From contig JAZAYU010000171.1 in NCBI GenBank assembly GCA_038501625.1, positions 1,094,796-1,158,795 of the forward strand: a stretch of 64,000 nucleotides of DNA. Direction: 5' to 3'. Source of the DNA: Corbicula japonica (taxonomy: Eukaryota > Mollusca > Bivalvia > Venerida > Cyrenidae). This document shows, piece after piece, positions 11,861-24,013 of this stretch. Position 1 is the stretch's first letter; each line of letters begins with the position of its first letter. The translations under genes and the position numbers were made by a program. The notes under the pieces were generated by a model that was not told the DNA's origin, did no database searches, and saw only the letters and a program-made list of their open reading frames with translations.

Positions 11861-13215
11861 GTATCGCCTGATTTTTTGTTTTGACATTAGTTTTTTCTTC
11901 TTTTCTTCATTGATACGCATTTTCTCACGCTTCCTTCCTGTGTCCAAAGGTCAAAAGTTACACATTTCCCTCGCTTCCTCCCTGTGTCCAAAGGTCAAAA
12001 GTAACACATTTCCCACGCTTCCTCCTTGTGTCCAAAGGTCAAAAGTTACACATTTCTCACGCTTTCTCCCTGTGTCCAAAGGTCAAAAGTTACACATTTC
12101 CCACGCTTCCTCACTGTGTCCAAAGGTCAAAAGTTACACTTTTCCCACGCTTCCTCCCTGTGTCCAAAAGTCAAAAGTTACACATTTCCCACGCTTCCTT
12201 CCTGTGTCCAAAGGTCAAAAGTTACACTTTTCCCACGCTTCCTCCCTGTGTCCAAAGGTCAAAAGTTACACATTTCCCACGCTTCCCCACTGTGTCCAAA
12301 GGTCAAAAGTTACACATTTCCCACGCTTCCTCACTGTGTCCAAAGGTCAAAAGTTACACTTTTCCCACGCTTCCTCTCTGTGTCCAAAGGTCAAAAGTTA
12401 CACATTTCTGACGCTTCCTCCCTGTGTCCAAAGGTCAAAAGTTACACATTCCCCACGCTTCCTCCCTGTGTCCAAAGGTCAAAAGTTACACATTACCCAC
12501 GCTTCCTTCCTGTGTCCAAAGGTTAAAAAGTTACACTTTTCCCTTGCTTCCTTCCTGTGTCCAATGGTCAAAAATTACACATTTCCCACGCTTCCTCCCT
12601 TTGTCCAAAGGTCAAAAGTTACACATTACTCACGTTTCCTTCCTGTGTCCAAAGGTCAAATGTTACACATTTCCCACGCTTCCTCCCTGTGTCCGAAGGT
12701 CAAAAGTTACACATTTCCCACACTTCCTTACTGTGTCCAAAGGTCAAAAGTAACACATTTCCCACGTTTCCTCCCTGTGTCCAAAGGTCAAAAGTTACAC
12801 ATTTCTCACGCTTCCTCCCTGTGTCCAAAGGTCAAAAGTTACACATTTCCCACGCTTCCTCCCTGTGTCCAAAGGTCAAATGTTACACATTTCCCACGCT
12901 TCCTCCCTTTTTCCAAAGGTCAAATGTTACACATTTCCCACGCTTCCTCCATTTGTCCAAAGGTCAAAAGTTACACATTTCTCACGCTTCCTCCCTGTGT
13001 CCAAATGTCAAAAGTTACACATTTCTCACGCTTCCTTCCTGTGTCCAAATGTCAAAAGTTACACCTTACTCACGCTTCCTCCATGTGTCAAAAATGTTAA
13101 AGGTCATTTATTTGTTTGACTTTTGACCTTTGAACGCAGGGAGGAAGCCTGAGAAAATGAAGAAAAAGAAGTAAAAATTAATGTACACACATTTAGGTGT
13201 ATCGCCTGGACGTTT
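11861..13215 (+). repeat. 44-bp minisatellite, about 26 units, with inverted flanks
   Basis: A 44-bp unit containing 'tgtgtccaaaggtcaaaagt', 'tacacatttcccacgcttcc' and variants repeats from about 11928 to 13090 (cgcttcc anchors at 11928, 11972, 12016 and so on). Because 44 is not a multiple of 3 and the unit lacks stops in all three forward frames, several long overlapping frames (up to 413 codons) run through it; these are artefacts of the repeat. At 13110-13170 one unit plus flank appears inverted ('gacttttgacctttgaacgc', 'gcctgagaaaatgaag'). The words 'gtgtatcgcctg' occur on both sides (about 11861 and 13198), marking the likely limits of the whole structure. Confidence 0.9.
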
Positions 13216-13383
13216 GTTGAAAAATATCTTCCGGTCACTAAAAGCAGTATAAATAAGGAAAATAGCTAAAACAATTTAGTAATATATTTTATATATTCAG
13301 AGATAATCATTTCTATAATTATTTTACAATATAGTGTTTAGCACAATGAAACATTTTAATCAGGTCAGTCTGTTTTTAGATCC

Positions 13384-13430
13384 CTCAATTTAACATCATC
13401 TGTCAACTTCGCTCGCCAAGTTAAATTGAG
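13384..13430. repeat. Small hairpin (CTCAATTTAAC/GTTAAATTGAG)
   Basis: CTCAATTTAAC and its exact inverse GTTAAATTGAG flank a 22-24 base loop. It is isolated; no role is inferred. Confidence 0.6.
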
Positions 13431-13630
13431 AGCTTAAATGAATGCGGGCAGATAAATCATGTTAAGCTTCTTTCAAAATAATCTTTTACCAGTACATTCT
13501 GCTTAATTTTGACATTTGTTTGCTGGATACAGTCATCATAAAATTACATGTTTATAGTGCGTGAATTGTATTTAAGGACTGAATAGAAAGTTGATGGTGT
13601 TTTTCATACCAATATGTATACATATGGAAT

Positions 13631-13773
13631 ATTATAACAGTATCGTTCTGTAGGTTCGTATTTTTTTAGTTGGGTATGTAAACAATATCATGCGAGACCG
13701 AAGGTCGAGCGTAATGTGGTTTACATACGCAACGAGAAATAATGCGAACCTACAGACTGCATACTATTATAAT
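13631..13773. mobile_element. Foldback MITE, 143 bp
   Basis: ATTATAACAGTAT (13631-13643) and ATACTATTATAAT (13761-13773) are the ends of a near-complete inverted repeat. Its inner pairs include 'tgtaggttcg'/'cgaacctaca' and 'tatgtaaac'/'gtttacata', around the centre 'gaccgaaggtc'. A half-length copy lies at 28590-28658. Confidence 0.75.
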
Positions 13774-14648
13774 GGTCTTTTTATTATATACCCTTCTCGC
13801 TCAAAACAAATTAAATAAACTAAACAACAAAATTTTAGTCAACGGCGTGGTTTACAAAATAGTCGAATAAAAAATAGTAACGCGATAGTAAATTTACGAA
13901 TGGCGTAGAAAATCTATAATTGGCGTAATAATAGCCTAGCGGTTGTAAAACTGCGACGGAAATTTCCTATTTTGGAGTTCGTTATGTGCCGGAAAATTAC
14001 GACGTTGTATATGACGTCACATCGAACACGGGAAGCTGCAAAATAAAGAATTGTAAAAGGACATTGTCCAATACGGAACTACTAATCTGACGAGTTGTAT
14101 CAATTTTGCGGATTTACGCTGCACTATGCTAAAATCATTTATGGGTATATAATAAAATCAAATATCGATTCAATTCTGATATTTACACAAATAAATACTC
14201 CCATTTTTATCGAAATTGTCAGAAGAATTTGTGATATGTGGTCCTAGTAATTATAATTCGTGAGATAATAAAAAGAGACAATCATGCTGGTTGTTGTACT
14301 GTTCAAACTTCCAGTTTATTTTCAAATCAAAATCAAAATTAGACAATATCAAAGACACTGTTCTGAATATTATGTTGGATAAAATAGACCATAGCATACA
14401 AGATAAACAATTTAAGAGGTAATAACATTTGTATCCATCGCAATACTGGGAATAAAATAAGCAAAGTAGCCTGTGGCAAAGCTATGAATAAATCCAACTG
14501 AAATATGTTGTTGAGAATACTGAAATGAAAAGTCAACTTTCAGAAATCAAGAAAGATTCCCATCATATTATTATCACTTTAGCAAAATTAACATGTTCAA
14601 ATGTTATCATTAAATCCAACTACAATATATCGATTATCAACAACTTCT
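13774..14648. other. Unassigned sequence with a palindromic CRE-like site
   Basis: There is no gene. TGACGTCA, a CREB/ATF-type palindrome, occurs at 14012-14019 near GGAA words; this may be chance. Confidence 0.35.
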
Positions 14649-15045
14649 CGGTAAGATCATTGAGTACCCGCCCCTATTGCTTTTCGATGCTATTAGCTTC
14701 TTATGTTTTATATGTTTGTGTGCTGTTGCATGCAACATTGTTGTGCTGTTGGGTGGGTGAAGTTATTTCACCAAGACAACATGTATTGATTTGTGATAAC
14801 AGAACCTGTTTGGACAAGTGTTAGGTTGGTGAACCCTAGAACCTGATTTAAACCCCCGTGGAAATTTGTTTTGCCACTGACCGTTCCATGGCGGTAACCC
14901 CAAGGGTTTTCTTTTTCGTTAATTGTTTGTGACCTCTTATTTGGATTTGACATAATTATATAATTATAACAAACATTCTCACTTTTCCTCTCTTCTTTTT
15001 TGCTGGCTGGGGAGGCTGTGTTTTGTGAGTGTGGGGATTCCTGAT
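14649..15045 (+). mobile_element. 3'-end fragment of the Penelope-like retroelement, copy 2
   Basis: It starts at 'cggtaagatcattgagtacc' and continues colinearly with the 3' untranslated part of the copy at 26170-26606: 'ctattagcttcttatgtttt', 'ttgggtgggt', 'ccaagacaac', 'aaccctagaacctg' and 'ggggaggctgtgtttt'. It is 5'-truncated and has no RT. Confidence 0.75.
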
Positions 15046-15756
15046 TATACAAAAATCTTTATTTCGGGAAAATGCTACATATATACTTACCAGTGTTCGA
15101 TATTTTATAATTTGTAGATGATATGCCAACCATAAATCACTGAATTGCAGTCTGTGGTTTTGCTAAAGAAAGTTGACGATTGAATTATTCTGGATTTGCT
15201 ATGTACGCGCAAACATTGACTCAAAATTTAAGAACGGATGGTTAGAAGGCTCGATTCTATGAAGTTGTTGATCGCTCCGGATAATAACTTCCTTCTACAA
15301 TTGCGACACTGACATATGCATTAAGTAATCTGTTTGCATCAGACGTATGCTTTTAAATAGTTACCTAATACTTTACAAAAACGAAATTCTACCACAATGT
15401 CATTATGTTCGCTAGAAGAAGTAGTTGGGGCTTTGACAGTTTGTCGTATTTAATTATACTGAACATATAGAAAAAGATACACTCAAGGAGAAACAACTCA
15501 AGGTGGACATTATTTGCAATATTTTGTGAAACAATGAATATTCAAAGTTTACTCTGCATTTATTTATCCCTCGAGTGTATTTGAACTAGTTGCTAATGTT
15601 TAGACACATACTGTAATCAAATCTGTAAATATGCATGCACTTTATTAAAAAAAAGGCTTTAAGTAAAGTTATCTCAATAATGCCAAAAGACAGTGTCAGA
15701 TTTAACAACAAAACTTGAATGAACTGTAGATATTTTATATCAATGAAAAAACTGGG
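15046..15756. other. Unassigned AT-rich sequence
   Basis: No gene or repeat was identified with confidence. Confidence 0.4.
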
Positions 15757-15884
15757 CCCAAGATTATAAAACTTAAATTGGAGACCAGTCTCAAATCTCA
15801 AACATGATATTGGAGTCGTCATTTCAGCCAATCCGATGCTTGAGATTTGAGACTGGTCCCCAGATTTAGTTTTATGATCTTGAA
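15757..15884. mobile_element. MITE-A palindrome, copy 1
   Basis: It opens 'cccaagattataaaactt' and closes with the inverse 'agttttatgatcttg'. The inner arms 'gaccagtctcaaatctca' and 'tgagatttgagactggtc' are exact inverses, with 'cagccaatc' near the centre. The same family occurs at 36403, 39798, 55029, 58839 and 62429. Confidence 0.8.
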
Positions 15885-16611
15885 CACTGAAGTTTTATCG
15901 ACTCTTTAAGTAGATTTGACAAAAAAGTAAACAATAAAAATATGTTATACATGGAATCAAATCTGTGAATATGCATGCACTTTATGAAAAAGCTGTTATG
16001 TAATCTTATCTCAATAATGCCTAAAGGCAGTGTCACAGTCCTCGAATGCCGATTTTTGGCATGTCTTTTTTAATTTTTCAGAGTGTGGGCTTGTTAATTG
16101 GTGTCAACAGACAAAATGCTATTTTTATTTAATAAAATGCTGAAACACAACATGGTAACTCTCGGTTCATGAACGTTTTGCATCTGGTCCCAGAATACGC
16201 AGATGGACTTGAAAAACTAATGATTATAATACACATACCTTGCAAAATATATCATTTTGGTTGGTTTTTGTGTTTAGTTTTTAGTTTGTTATATCCGCCA
16301 TTTTTATCCAAACGAAACATGATCTTCAAATGCAGAGCCACTTTTAGCCTTCTGTCATAATTATAGATTTGACGAATGTTTTGTTGGCTGTCCATACACA
16401 GTGATACATATATGGCTTCAAACCGGTAAATTGAAATTTACTGAATATTGACGTAGACTCGTCTACAACGATAGTGTGACAATTGGCATTCCATTACAGA
16501 TAACTCTAGACGACTAAAGATAACTTGATACTGTTGTCATGCTATTTGGTACCCGTCAATATTTTGGGCATGCACAAGAACCTGTCTTCGATTGGAAAGA
16601 TCAAAAAGATT

Positions 16612-16715
16612 ATAAGAGATGAAAAGAGAACATTGAAAGCCACCGAACACGACAAATATGAAAATATTGCAGGCTCAGTTTGACTAATGGACAGTTTGAG
16701 TAATGGAAATGCATA
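16612..16715 (+). repeat. Dispersed repeat ('GAAAGCCNNCGAACACGA' family), copy 2
   Basis: It shares 'gaaagccaccgaacacgaca', 'atattgcaggctcagtttga' and 'gtaatggaaatgcat' with the copy at 10203-10312. Confidence 0.55.
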
Positions 16716-19360
16716 TCACTAAACGCTAATTTTAAACTCGAGACAGAATAATATGTAATAGTTCTGTGTGAAGAAAAGGTTGAAACTAACAGAAAGCAGT
16801 TTCTCTAAATCTAAACAGAATGGCAGTTTTATATTAAGCCTCAAAACAGATTTGTTAAGCATTCGACCAGGCTGTACTTATTACAAACTACAAATTCATA
16901 TAGTAATATGTGTTGTGTTCACATTAAAAAAAATTTAAAAACCTGCATCGGCCAATTTTCCTTTTTAATTACTGCATGAAAACATAAAATTGCACTAAAC
17001 TTATATTTCGGATTAAACCTTTAAATACCTAACCCAGTATCAGTAAATCGACCGTTGAATTATATGGAATTTTAAGGAATGGCCTGGCTTTGATCCGCAT
17101 AAGTTTAGTGCATGGCCTAATAAGAAGCAGAGAAAGAATGTTCAAAATTTTAAGTCAGCTGAGTGACAGAGGAATACCCCAGCTGGAAAAAAAATAAGTT
17201 GAAAAAAAACGTTTTACTACAAACTAGCAGTTTCTAAACACATTGTTAAAGAAGCTAAGTGAAATCCCCAGAAAACGCGCTTTCAGCACAGTTCTCTTAG
17301 CCAACGTGTATGCTGACCAATGCAGAAACCAAATATAAAGGCAATACATTTCAGTCTGTATGGCATACTTAAAAAAAAACTACTGCAATGATCACGCATA
17401 ACAGAATTAAACACAATGACATCGATTTAGCCAATATAAATAAGGTCTGTAGCTTTGGTAAAAATATAACATTTTTCAAATCAATATTCGAGCCGTTTTC
17501 GTGTTTGAACTGCTAGCGAATTTCAATGAAACTACAAATAAGAACAATACGAGTATAAGCAAATGTTTCTAAACAATATTAAGAGGTAATCACTTTAAGC
17601 TGAAATCAAATTATTGATATTAATCGTGTACGACCATGAACTAGGATACTTTCCCGAATAAATTTATTTCTTGCTAGCTATTTAACAACAACCCCGTTTT
17701 TCTATTTCACTTAATATCAGCATTTTGTAAACTATTCTTAAAAATAAAGATACCACGACTGTTAAATTCGTTTTATTTCATGATAAAATCTATTGAATAT
17801 TTTAATGGTAACTTTGTTTTGCGTACTTTGGCTCTTTAACTCTATTTCTATAACCCATAAATATGATCATTTGTAATAATAAACTAGTGTAGACACAACT
17901 TAATGACAGTAACTCTTTGTTTGACACCGTATTAAACAGGCATTTATTTACATTGTTCATTTTAAATGGTAAAGCGCAAAATAAATATTTTCTCCAGGCG
18001 TACCTGGTTGCAATCCATATTTTTGATAATTGTTGATCTTTTATCAAATAACGACCTTAATGTTTGTTAGGAAGCGTTGCATTAAATAAATGTCATTAAC
18101 TCAAAGTTATTGAATTTCTTATAGATACAGCACATGCTTTTGATAGGGTAAGTGTAATGTGTGCACTATTTTAACCCAGCGAAATTGAGTTTGAAAGTAG
18201 CGTTCGTGTTAACAAGTAACTAATAAAATAGGTTTCAAAATATTCCAGAGCACTTTTTGAAATAAATTCAACAAAGCACACGATCTTACGAGGTAAGTAA
18301 CGTTACACAGTGAAATTTCCATTATTTTTTTGTTACGAGTATGATAATGATGACATTTTCTCATTATTTTAAATAATTTCATAAAAAGCCGCAATATATT
18401 TAGCCAAGAAGGCTAATAGCGTTTTATGTAAGTAAAAATCATTTTGCAGCTTTTTTTAATAAACAATTTGAGTATTACACTTTTAAGTCTGAAGATGTGC
18501 GATTTTTTTTCTTTTTTATTCCAATGAAAAGAAATCATACCATTTAGTTCTTTTGATGAAATCGCAGTTTTAACATTCATTAACGATTTCCTTATGCTTA
18601 AAATCCAGACATTAGTGTTTATGTAGAGCAAATAAAATAAAACGAAAATGGAGATTATGTTTTGTGGACATTTATTTTCACTGTTATTAGTCACACGTTA
18701 AAACTATATTTGGATCGGAAATTGCAACAGAAACTACAAAATATTGTTTTTCGTGTTATGAGAATCTTTCAAGTTTTTTACGTTTTAAGAAAACCTGCTT
18801 ATAGCAACGAGGAGTGTATGTAACCCTAGGTACTTCAGTGATAATACCGGTGCTTTAATAATAAATCAGATTTTATTGTGCATTCATTCTTAAGGTACAA
18901 GTTATTCCTATCTTTTTGACAGATTTACAGGCTGAAAACATAATAAAGCTCTTCAGAATTAAAGATACGATTGGCGTAAAGTGACTGTCAAGTTATCTAA
19001 AATATTTCACGATTGCCTATTCCTTTACAAGTTATTTTATGTTTTTTCTTATCTACAACAATAAAATCAAAAGTGTGCCTTGTACCCTATAAATCTACAA
19101 TTGATCCGTTCAAAAGAAAAGTGCATTCCTTTAACCACTTTCAATAGTTGTAGATTTAAACAAAAGATATTCAATTATAATTTGGCACACGTGAAGAAAC
19201 TTTAAAATGTTGAAATATAATTCATTTAATTCAATTTTCATAATGTGATCGAAAATCACAGATAACGTTATATAAATGATAGATGTGATGACAATGGATA
19301 ATAATTAGGATGTATTCACAAGTTTAAGGGAGTTGAAGCTGCGAATAATATGCCTAGATT

Positions 19361-19370
19361 TTATTTTCAG
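19361..19370 (+). promoter_or_regulatory. Putative splice acceptor before the 221-codon frame
   Basis: The pyrimidine-rich stretch 'ttattttcag' ends immediately before the open exon. It supports a spliced gene with at least one upstream, unidentified exon. Confidence 0.45.
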
Positions 19371-19386
19371 ATCAAAATATACTATC

Positions 19387-20052
19387 ATGGATCGCATGGC
19401 TCTTTTCATAGAAGAAAATCTAAGTGGATACAATTTGCCAGCACAAACGCTGGCGGAGATAAAGTCAATTCTGTTGAAACGGTTCAGGGCTAAATTCTCT
19501 GAAGGACTCTCACCAGAAGGGCGCCTAGCTATGGAACAGGCTGCAAAACGGGACATTGAAAGCGCAAAAAGTACCGCTAGTAGGGTGAGACTAGTAACTG
19601 ATAGCGCTAAAGTGACCTCAGGCAGGTCGAGAAAGGAAACTGATGGTGCCAAAAGCAAGGACAAGCTCAACAACAAAGGTGTTAATGGTATCGTTAATAA
19701 TTCAAGTGCGGCTTTAAAAGACAACAACAGTACGGGAACCATACGTCACGAAGCGACAGTGGGAAGGATATCTCCTGAAATTGATCCTGACACCTTTGTT
19801 AAATGTTTAAAACAGTTGGAAGACAATAATCATTCTGATGTTTTATATAACGTCACAGACTTTCACGACAATGACTTTAGTACAGACAACGACAATGAGA
19901 CATTTAATGATAAGCGAACAACGTTTAAGACATCAGACCGAAGTGACAGTTTACAAGTAACAGAAAATGCAGTTGAGTTTGCAACTACGAACATGAAAGC
20001 TGACCACAACTTAAAGCATCAAGACTCGGATATAGAAAACATTCAAATATGA
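19387..20052 (+). CDS. Uncharacterised hydrophilic protein, 221 aa (possible last coding exon)
   Basis: I do not recognise the family. The frame runs from ATG 19387 (context ctatcATGG) to TGA 20050-20052. A good splice acceptor (ttattttcag, 19361-19370) lies 16 nt upstream and the frame is open back to it, so the protein could also begin in an upstream exon. The N-terminus (MDRMALFIEENLSGYNL, residues 1-17) and residues 18-55 look helical and amphipathic, with a basic KRFRAKF stretch. Residues 55-115 are Ser/Lys-rich, and the C-terminal half is rich in Asn, Asp and Thr and looks disordered. There is no signal peptide or membrane segment. An AATAAA lies 670 bp downstream at 20722. The balanced amino-acid composition and absence of repeats favour a real gene over chance. 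The reading function is unknown. Confidence 0.55.
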   Translation: MDRMALFIEENLSGYNLPAQTLAEIKSILLKRFRAKFSEGLSPEGRLAMEQAAKRDIESAKSTASRVRLVTDSAKVTSGRSRKETDGAKSKDKLNNKGVNGIVNNSSAALKDNNSTGTIRHEATVGRISPEIDPDTFVKCLKQLEDNNHSDVLYNVTDFHDNDFSTDNDNETFNDKRTTFKTSDRSDSLQVTENAVEFATTNMKADHNLKHQDSDIENIQI

Positions 20053-20721
20053 CAATATGAGTGTCGCGTGTAAAGCAACAACCAGTTTTAAGTATGTCCA
20101 TTTTAACAATGATTTAACATTAATTTACATTTTGCTGGCTAGTTATTCGGTGATTTAAGTTTAGAAAAAATCTAACATATCGATGTGAGAAATATATCAG
20201 AGTTATATATTGAATAAGGGGAATGCCAGATGTTGATATATAGCAGAGTTTGAATGAATGATTGATTGATGATGCAAATTATTGATTTATATATTTTTAT
20301 TCAAAACTGTTTCGTTTGTTTTCGAAAACAAAACCTGTAGTATAGAACGATTTGCTAGAAGGTATAAAACATATATTTTACTTGACCTAAAATTTAATCA
20401 ATGTTTCTTCACTCTGCGTAGTCTATTAAAACTATGTTGGTGAATGCTAATTGAAAGTTACATTTTATTTTTCAATTTTTCAAGTTGTACCATTATACAG
20501 TTTCTGCGTTCAAATGAGAACAAAAGACATTGATGGTGGGGCAATAATAAAGTGCTGGTCAGACCTGACCAATTATTATACAAGCAAACTCACAAGATGC
20601 TTTTTGTGCGATCTTTCATTACTATGTAGAAAAGGGAAATAAGCATGTCAGGAATGGCCACATCCATGGCCAGATACAGCTTCCAGAGACACAGAGTCGC
20701 CGTGCCTTATCCATAATTTTT

Positions 20722-20727
20722 AATAAA
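20722..20727 (+). promoter_or_regulatory. Candidate polyadenylation signal AATAAA
   Basis: This is the first canonical AATAAA downstream of the stop at 20052 on the same strand. It would give a 3' UTR of roughly 0.7 kb. Confidence 0.4.
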
Positions 20728-20773
20728 CAAAATAATCTTGAATTAACTTTTCATTTTACATGTATATTACATT

Positions 20774-20848
<75 letters not shown>
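20774..20848 (+). repeat. (GA)n microsatellite
   Basis: About 36 GA dinucleotides with one interruption (GAAAGA near 20823). Confidence 0.95.
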
Positions 20849-20850
<2 letters not shown>

Positions 20851-22299
20851 CCGACCGACGAAAAGTGAGACAGATTAAGTATAAAGTACAATTCGAAAAC
20901 TTTCTTAAAGTAAGTACTTAACTCTTAACACAGCCAGAAAACTGTGGTCAGTTTCCCTCAGTCGGTCAATGCTGACAGTCTTTCAACGCTTTCAGCGCCT
21001 TGATTTTTTACTAAAACTGCAAACATCAGTTGCTGTTTTCCCGGAATGACAGATTAAAACGAATAATTTCCCTATTTACAGTATGGTCAAATATGCATGG
21101 TTTAACATTAAACGTATTACCAACTTGCAAAACAAGCTGTATTCAGCTATACTGCTTCAATACATCTGTAATAGCATTGACACTTATTGGCGGATGCCAT
21201 ACCTACGACCATTAAGGGCATGCTCATGTTGTCATTGCACTGTTATCTAAAACAGTTAAAACATCGAAATTACTCTAACGACAAAATGCAGTTCAATAAA
21301 ACTTTGCACAAATCAATTTTATTAATGTGTCTTCATTTTACATACGTTAAGAAATTTAGAACAGTAAAAACTAGACTTAAAAATAACCTAAACTTCTATT
21401 TACATCCAATACAAAAGCTAAGCAACACATAACAACTTCTTTAATTATTTAAAATGCAGGAATATCATAACTTCATTTATACCCCTCAAAATTTTCAAAA
21501 CAATCCAGGCGACAGTTTAAATCTACAGTAAATACTAAAATAAAAAAAGCTGAGTTAATAATTATCTTTTGTACTCACGTCTTTCTTTAATTAATACAAA
21601 ATGTTAACGCGTGCGTAATTGCGTAAACATTGTGTAAACGAAACCTGAGCAAAACAAATATGTTACATTTAAAAGTATGTATGCTGGAAAGCCGCAAAAA
21701 CAATTGTGAAAGTTTGAATATATCTTTAGGTCAATGAACCATTCATTTCCGGGATACTCCATTTCTAAATCTCTAATTTACTGACAGGAAATAGTGTGCC
21801 AATGATACATGTATTCATTACGTTTCTCTAACAAAACAACAGAATTAATATTGACAGCTGGGCAGTCAGTGCGCGTTTATTCCGAACAACTGTCATCATG
21901 ATCAGATATGTCAACAAGAAAGTCCATGAGAGCCAGAATAACTCAAATTGTTTTGATATTAAAGACATTTCAGAAAACACCTTCAAAATGAAATGACTGG
22001 CAGATCAAAAATCAAATAGAGTGGGCAATTTTAGGGGCAAACTTTGATGATAATGTTGACGAATATTTAACTATTATTTTGAAGAATTGGCAATTAAAGC
22101 TCTTGTAAATATAAAATGTTTTCTGATTGAAAAAACGTTTGTATTAAAACGAAAATACACGGCCTATAAAGAAGTAAGAAAAACTCGTGGGGCTGGTGGT
22201 TTATACTACTTTAAGGCTGCACACAAACAATATCACGAGACAAAGCGAACAGAACACATAAAATAAAAGACCAATTCGAGACAAATGCCAAATATCGTA

Positions 22300-22410
22300 A
22301 AAACTAGTCTGAAAGCCATGGCGTATGATTGGTCTATTTGGAAACTGCCAATCAGATGTCTGACTGAGACTAAGACTGGTCTCCAGTCTAAAGTAATTAG
22401 ATCTCAAGCC
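22300..22410. mobile_element. Degraded MITE-A-like fragment
   Basis: It contains 'gccaatcagatg' followed by 'gactggtctccagtct', words typical of the MITE-A centre and arm, but the outer ends are not recognisable. Confidence 0.35.
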
Positions 22411-22938
22411 CAGACCAACAGAAGTTATATCAAGGAGAACACCATGACAGCAATCAAATAATGTGATTGCGCCCCTTGAGAGTTAAGCCATTAGAAGGCC
22501 TGACTTTCAAATCCTGTCACCGCCGTCCATCCTTGCGATCCAAACCCAAATTGACAATATTTTGGGGCCTTTCTTTGTCCCTTTCCCATGCACCTGAAAG
22601 AATTTGACCACATCTACACCACGACCAAACAGCGCCAGCGCAGCGATAATAACAAAACGATCTGACGGTTTGACATATTTTTGTCCAACATTGACAGAAT
22701 TAAGACAGAGAGAATGTTCTCTTGCGTGAGGGAAACTATATAAAACACACTTTATCCGCTGGTTTAGATCAATTTGACTGATTTTAGTTGAGTGGTTGAA
22801 ATTGTTTTTGTCCAATGGAACTTCAGTACTTTTCAAATTGTTCGGGAAATTTATTTCTGTATCAGTACTGATGCAACGTTGAATAATATACCCAGCAAGC
22901 TAATGGATTTACGAAATAAAATTTCAACAACTATGGCG

Positions 22939-23034
22939 ATTAGTGTTTATTAATGAACATCTATAAATTAAATCCGTCAAACGGATACGCCCCGCTAGGC
23001 AGGTTTAAGTTTTGCTCATTAATAAAAACTAACC
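22939..23034. repeat. Foldback of about 96 bp
   Basis: 'ttagtgtttattaatgaaca' and 'gctcattaataaaaactaac' are near-exact inverses flanking a GC-richer loop that holds 'aaacggatacgccccgct'. Confidence 0.6.
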
Positions 23035-24013
23035 TATACTTAAAATAAATTTGAATGCAGACAATTTCACCAATGCAGTAATTTTTTTTAAAAAGTTTCA
23101 AACAACATTACAAGTATCAATTGTCTATGCAACTGAAGAAGATCGCGCCAAAGTCAAATTAATCAAAATAAAATGCAACTGTGACTCGGCGGTTGCCAGA
23201 CAACGTTGCAATTACCGGAAAATTTCCTCCCAAAATTAAATTTTGAACAGGATTTAAAAACCAAAACCAGTTACTTTATACTGGGAATCAAGTCAAGAAT
23301 AACATATCACATGAAATCCAAAAAAAAAACAACAGATTCATGTACTTTGGAAAATAGTCTAAAAGCTCTGAAAATAAACGTGTCGTAATTTAATGTAATC
23401 AAAGCGCTGAAAGCACTGCCTTTGTTCGGCTGTTGACACTGGTTCCGGGTTCATATCTTCGGAATTCATTCAAATATCAAGAGTGACAAACAAAATCAAA
23501 GCATTGAAAGTACTGAACGATCAGCATACCTACTGTCTGGCCTTTACTCAGTACTAGATATGTATTCGCATTTCAGAAAAGAGTACATTATTAATTAACA
23601 TACATGAAGATTGGCTCACAGGAAATAAAAAACAAAAGCAAACTTTTTTCATGCACACATATTAAATGTTACTTTATTAGTTGAGACTGTCGAGAAAAGA
23701 AAACTGGCAACCAAAAATGCAGAAATGAGTATATTTGGGGAAAACGATTCTTCCAAAAAGGTGTCAGCTATGTTTATGTTTTATAGTTTAAGCAAATAAT
23801 TTAAATATTTACTGGGGAATCATTGAAACATTTTCAGAGTGATAATTAATAAGGTTTTTAAGATTTCGTGGTTCGACTTCTCGGATCGTATGGAGACTGT
23901 TTTTGGAAAACCGACTGACACTAGCCATGATCGGACATTCCATCTCAATTGTTCTCTGAATGGTCTTGTGTAATAACAACAGAAGTGTGACATTACAATG
24001 ATATTATGCAATA

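Larger units (their letters stand above)
15885..19370. other. Unassigned AT-rich sequence upstream of the 221-codon gene
   Basis: There is no recognisable coding exon. A repeat of 'tgcatgcactttat' context around 15630 and 15970 suggests a local duplication, and a dispersed repeat lies at 16612-16715. Upstream exons of the gene at 19387 might lie here but cannot be identified. Confidence 0.4.
20849..24013. other. Unassigned intergenic sequence
   Basis: There is no supported gene. The longest frame (109 codons, minus strand, 22507-22836) has no recognisable domain. A degraded MITE-A-like stretch lies at about 22300-22410 and a foldback at 22939-23034. Confidence 0.45.

Noticed and set aside
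11928..13090. Possible CRISPR array (regular repeats)
   Set aside because: The whole 44-bp unit repeats with no unique spacers, and the genome is animal.
11859..13100. 413-codon frame and several overlapping frames of 84-189 codons
   Set aside because: They are produced by the 44-bp minisatellite, which has no stop in any forward frame; the peptide is a pure repeat artefact without start context or domain.
14090..14125. Hammerhead-ribozyme-like CTGACGAG near a Penelope-like fragment
   Set aside because: No matching GAAA core and stems nearby; I found no complete hammerhead in the window.
19305..19742. 145-codon minus-strand frame rich in Leu
   Set aside because: It is the antisense shadow of the 221-codon plus-strand frame and has no independent support.
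22507..22836. 109-codon minus-strand frame
   Set aside because: No recognisable domain, splice sites or composition signal; possible but unsupported.
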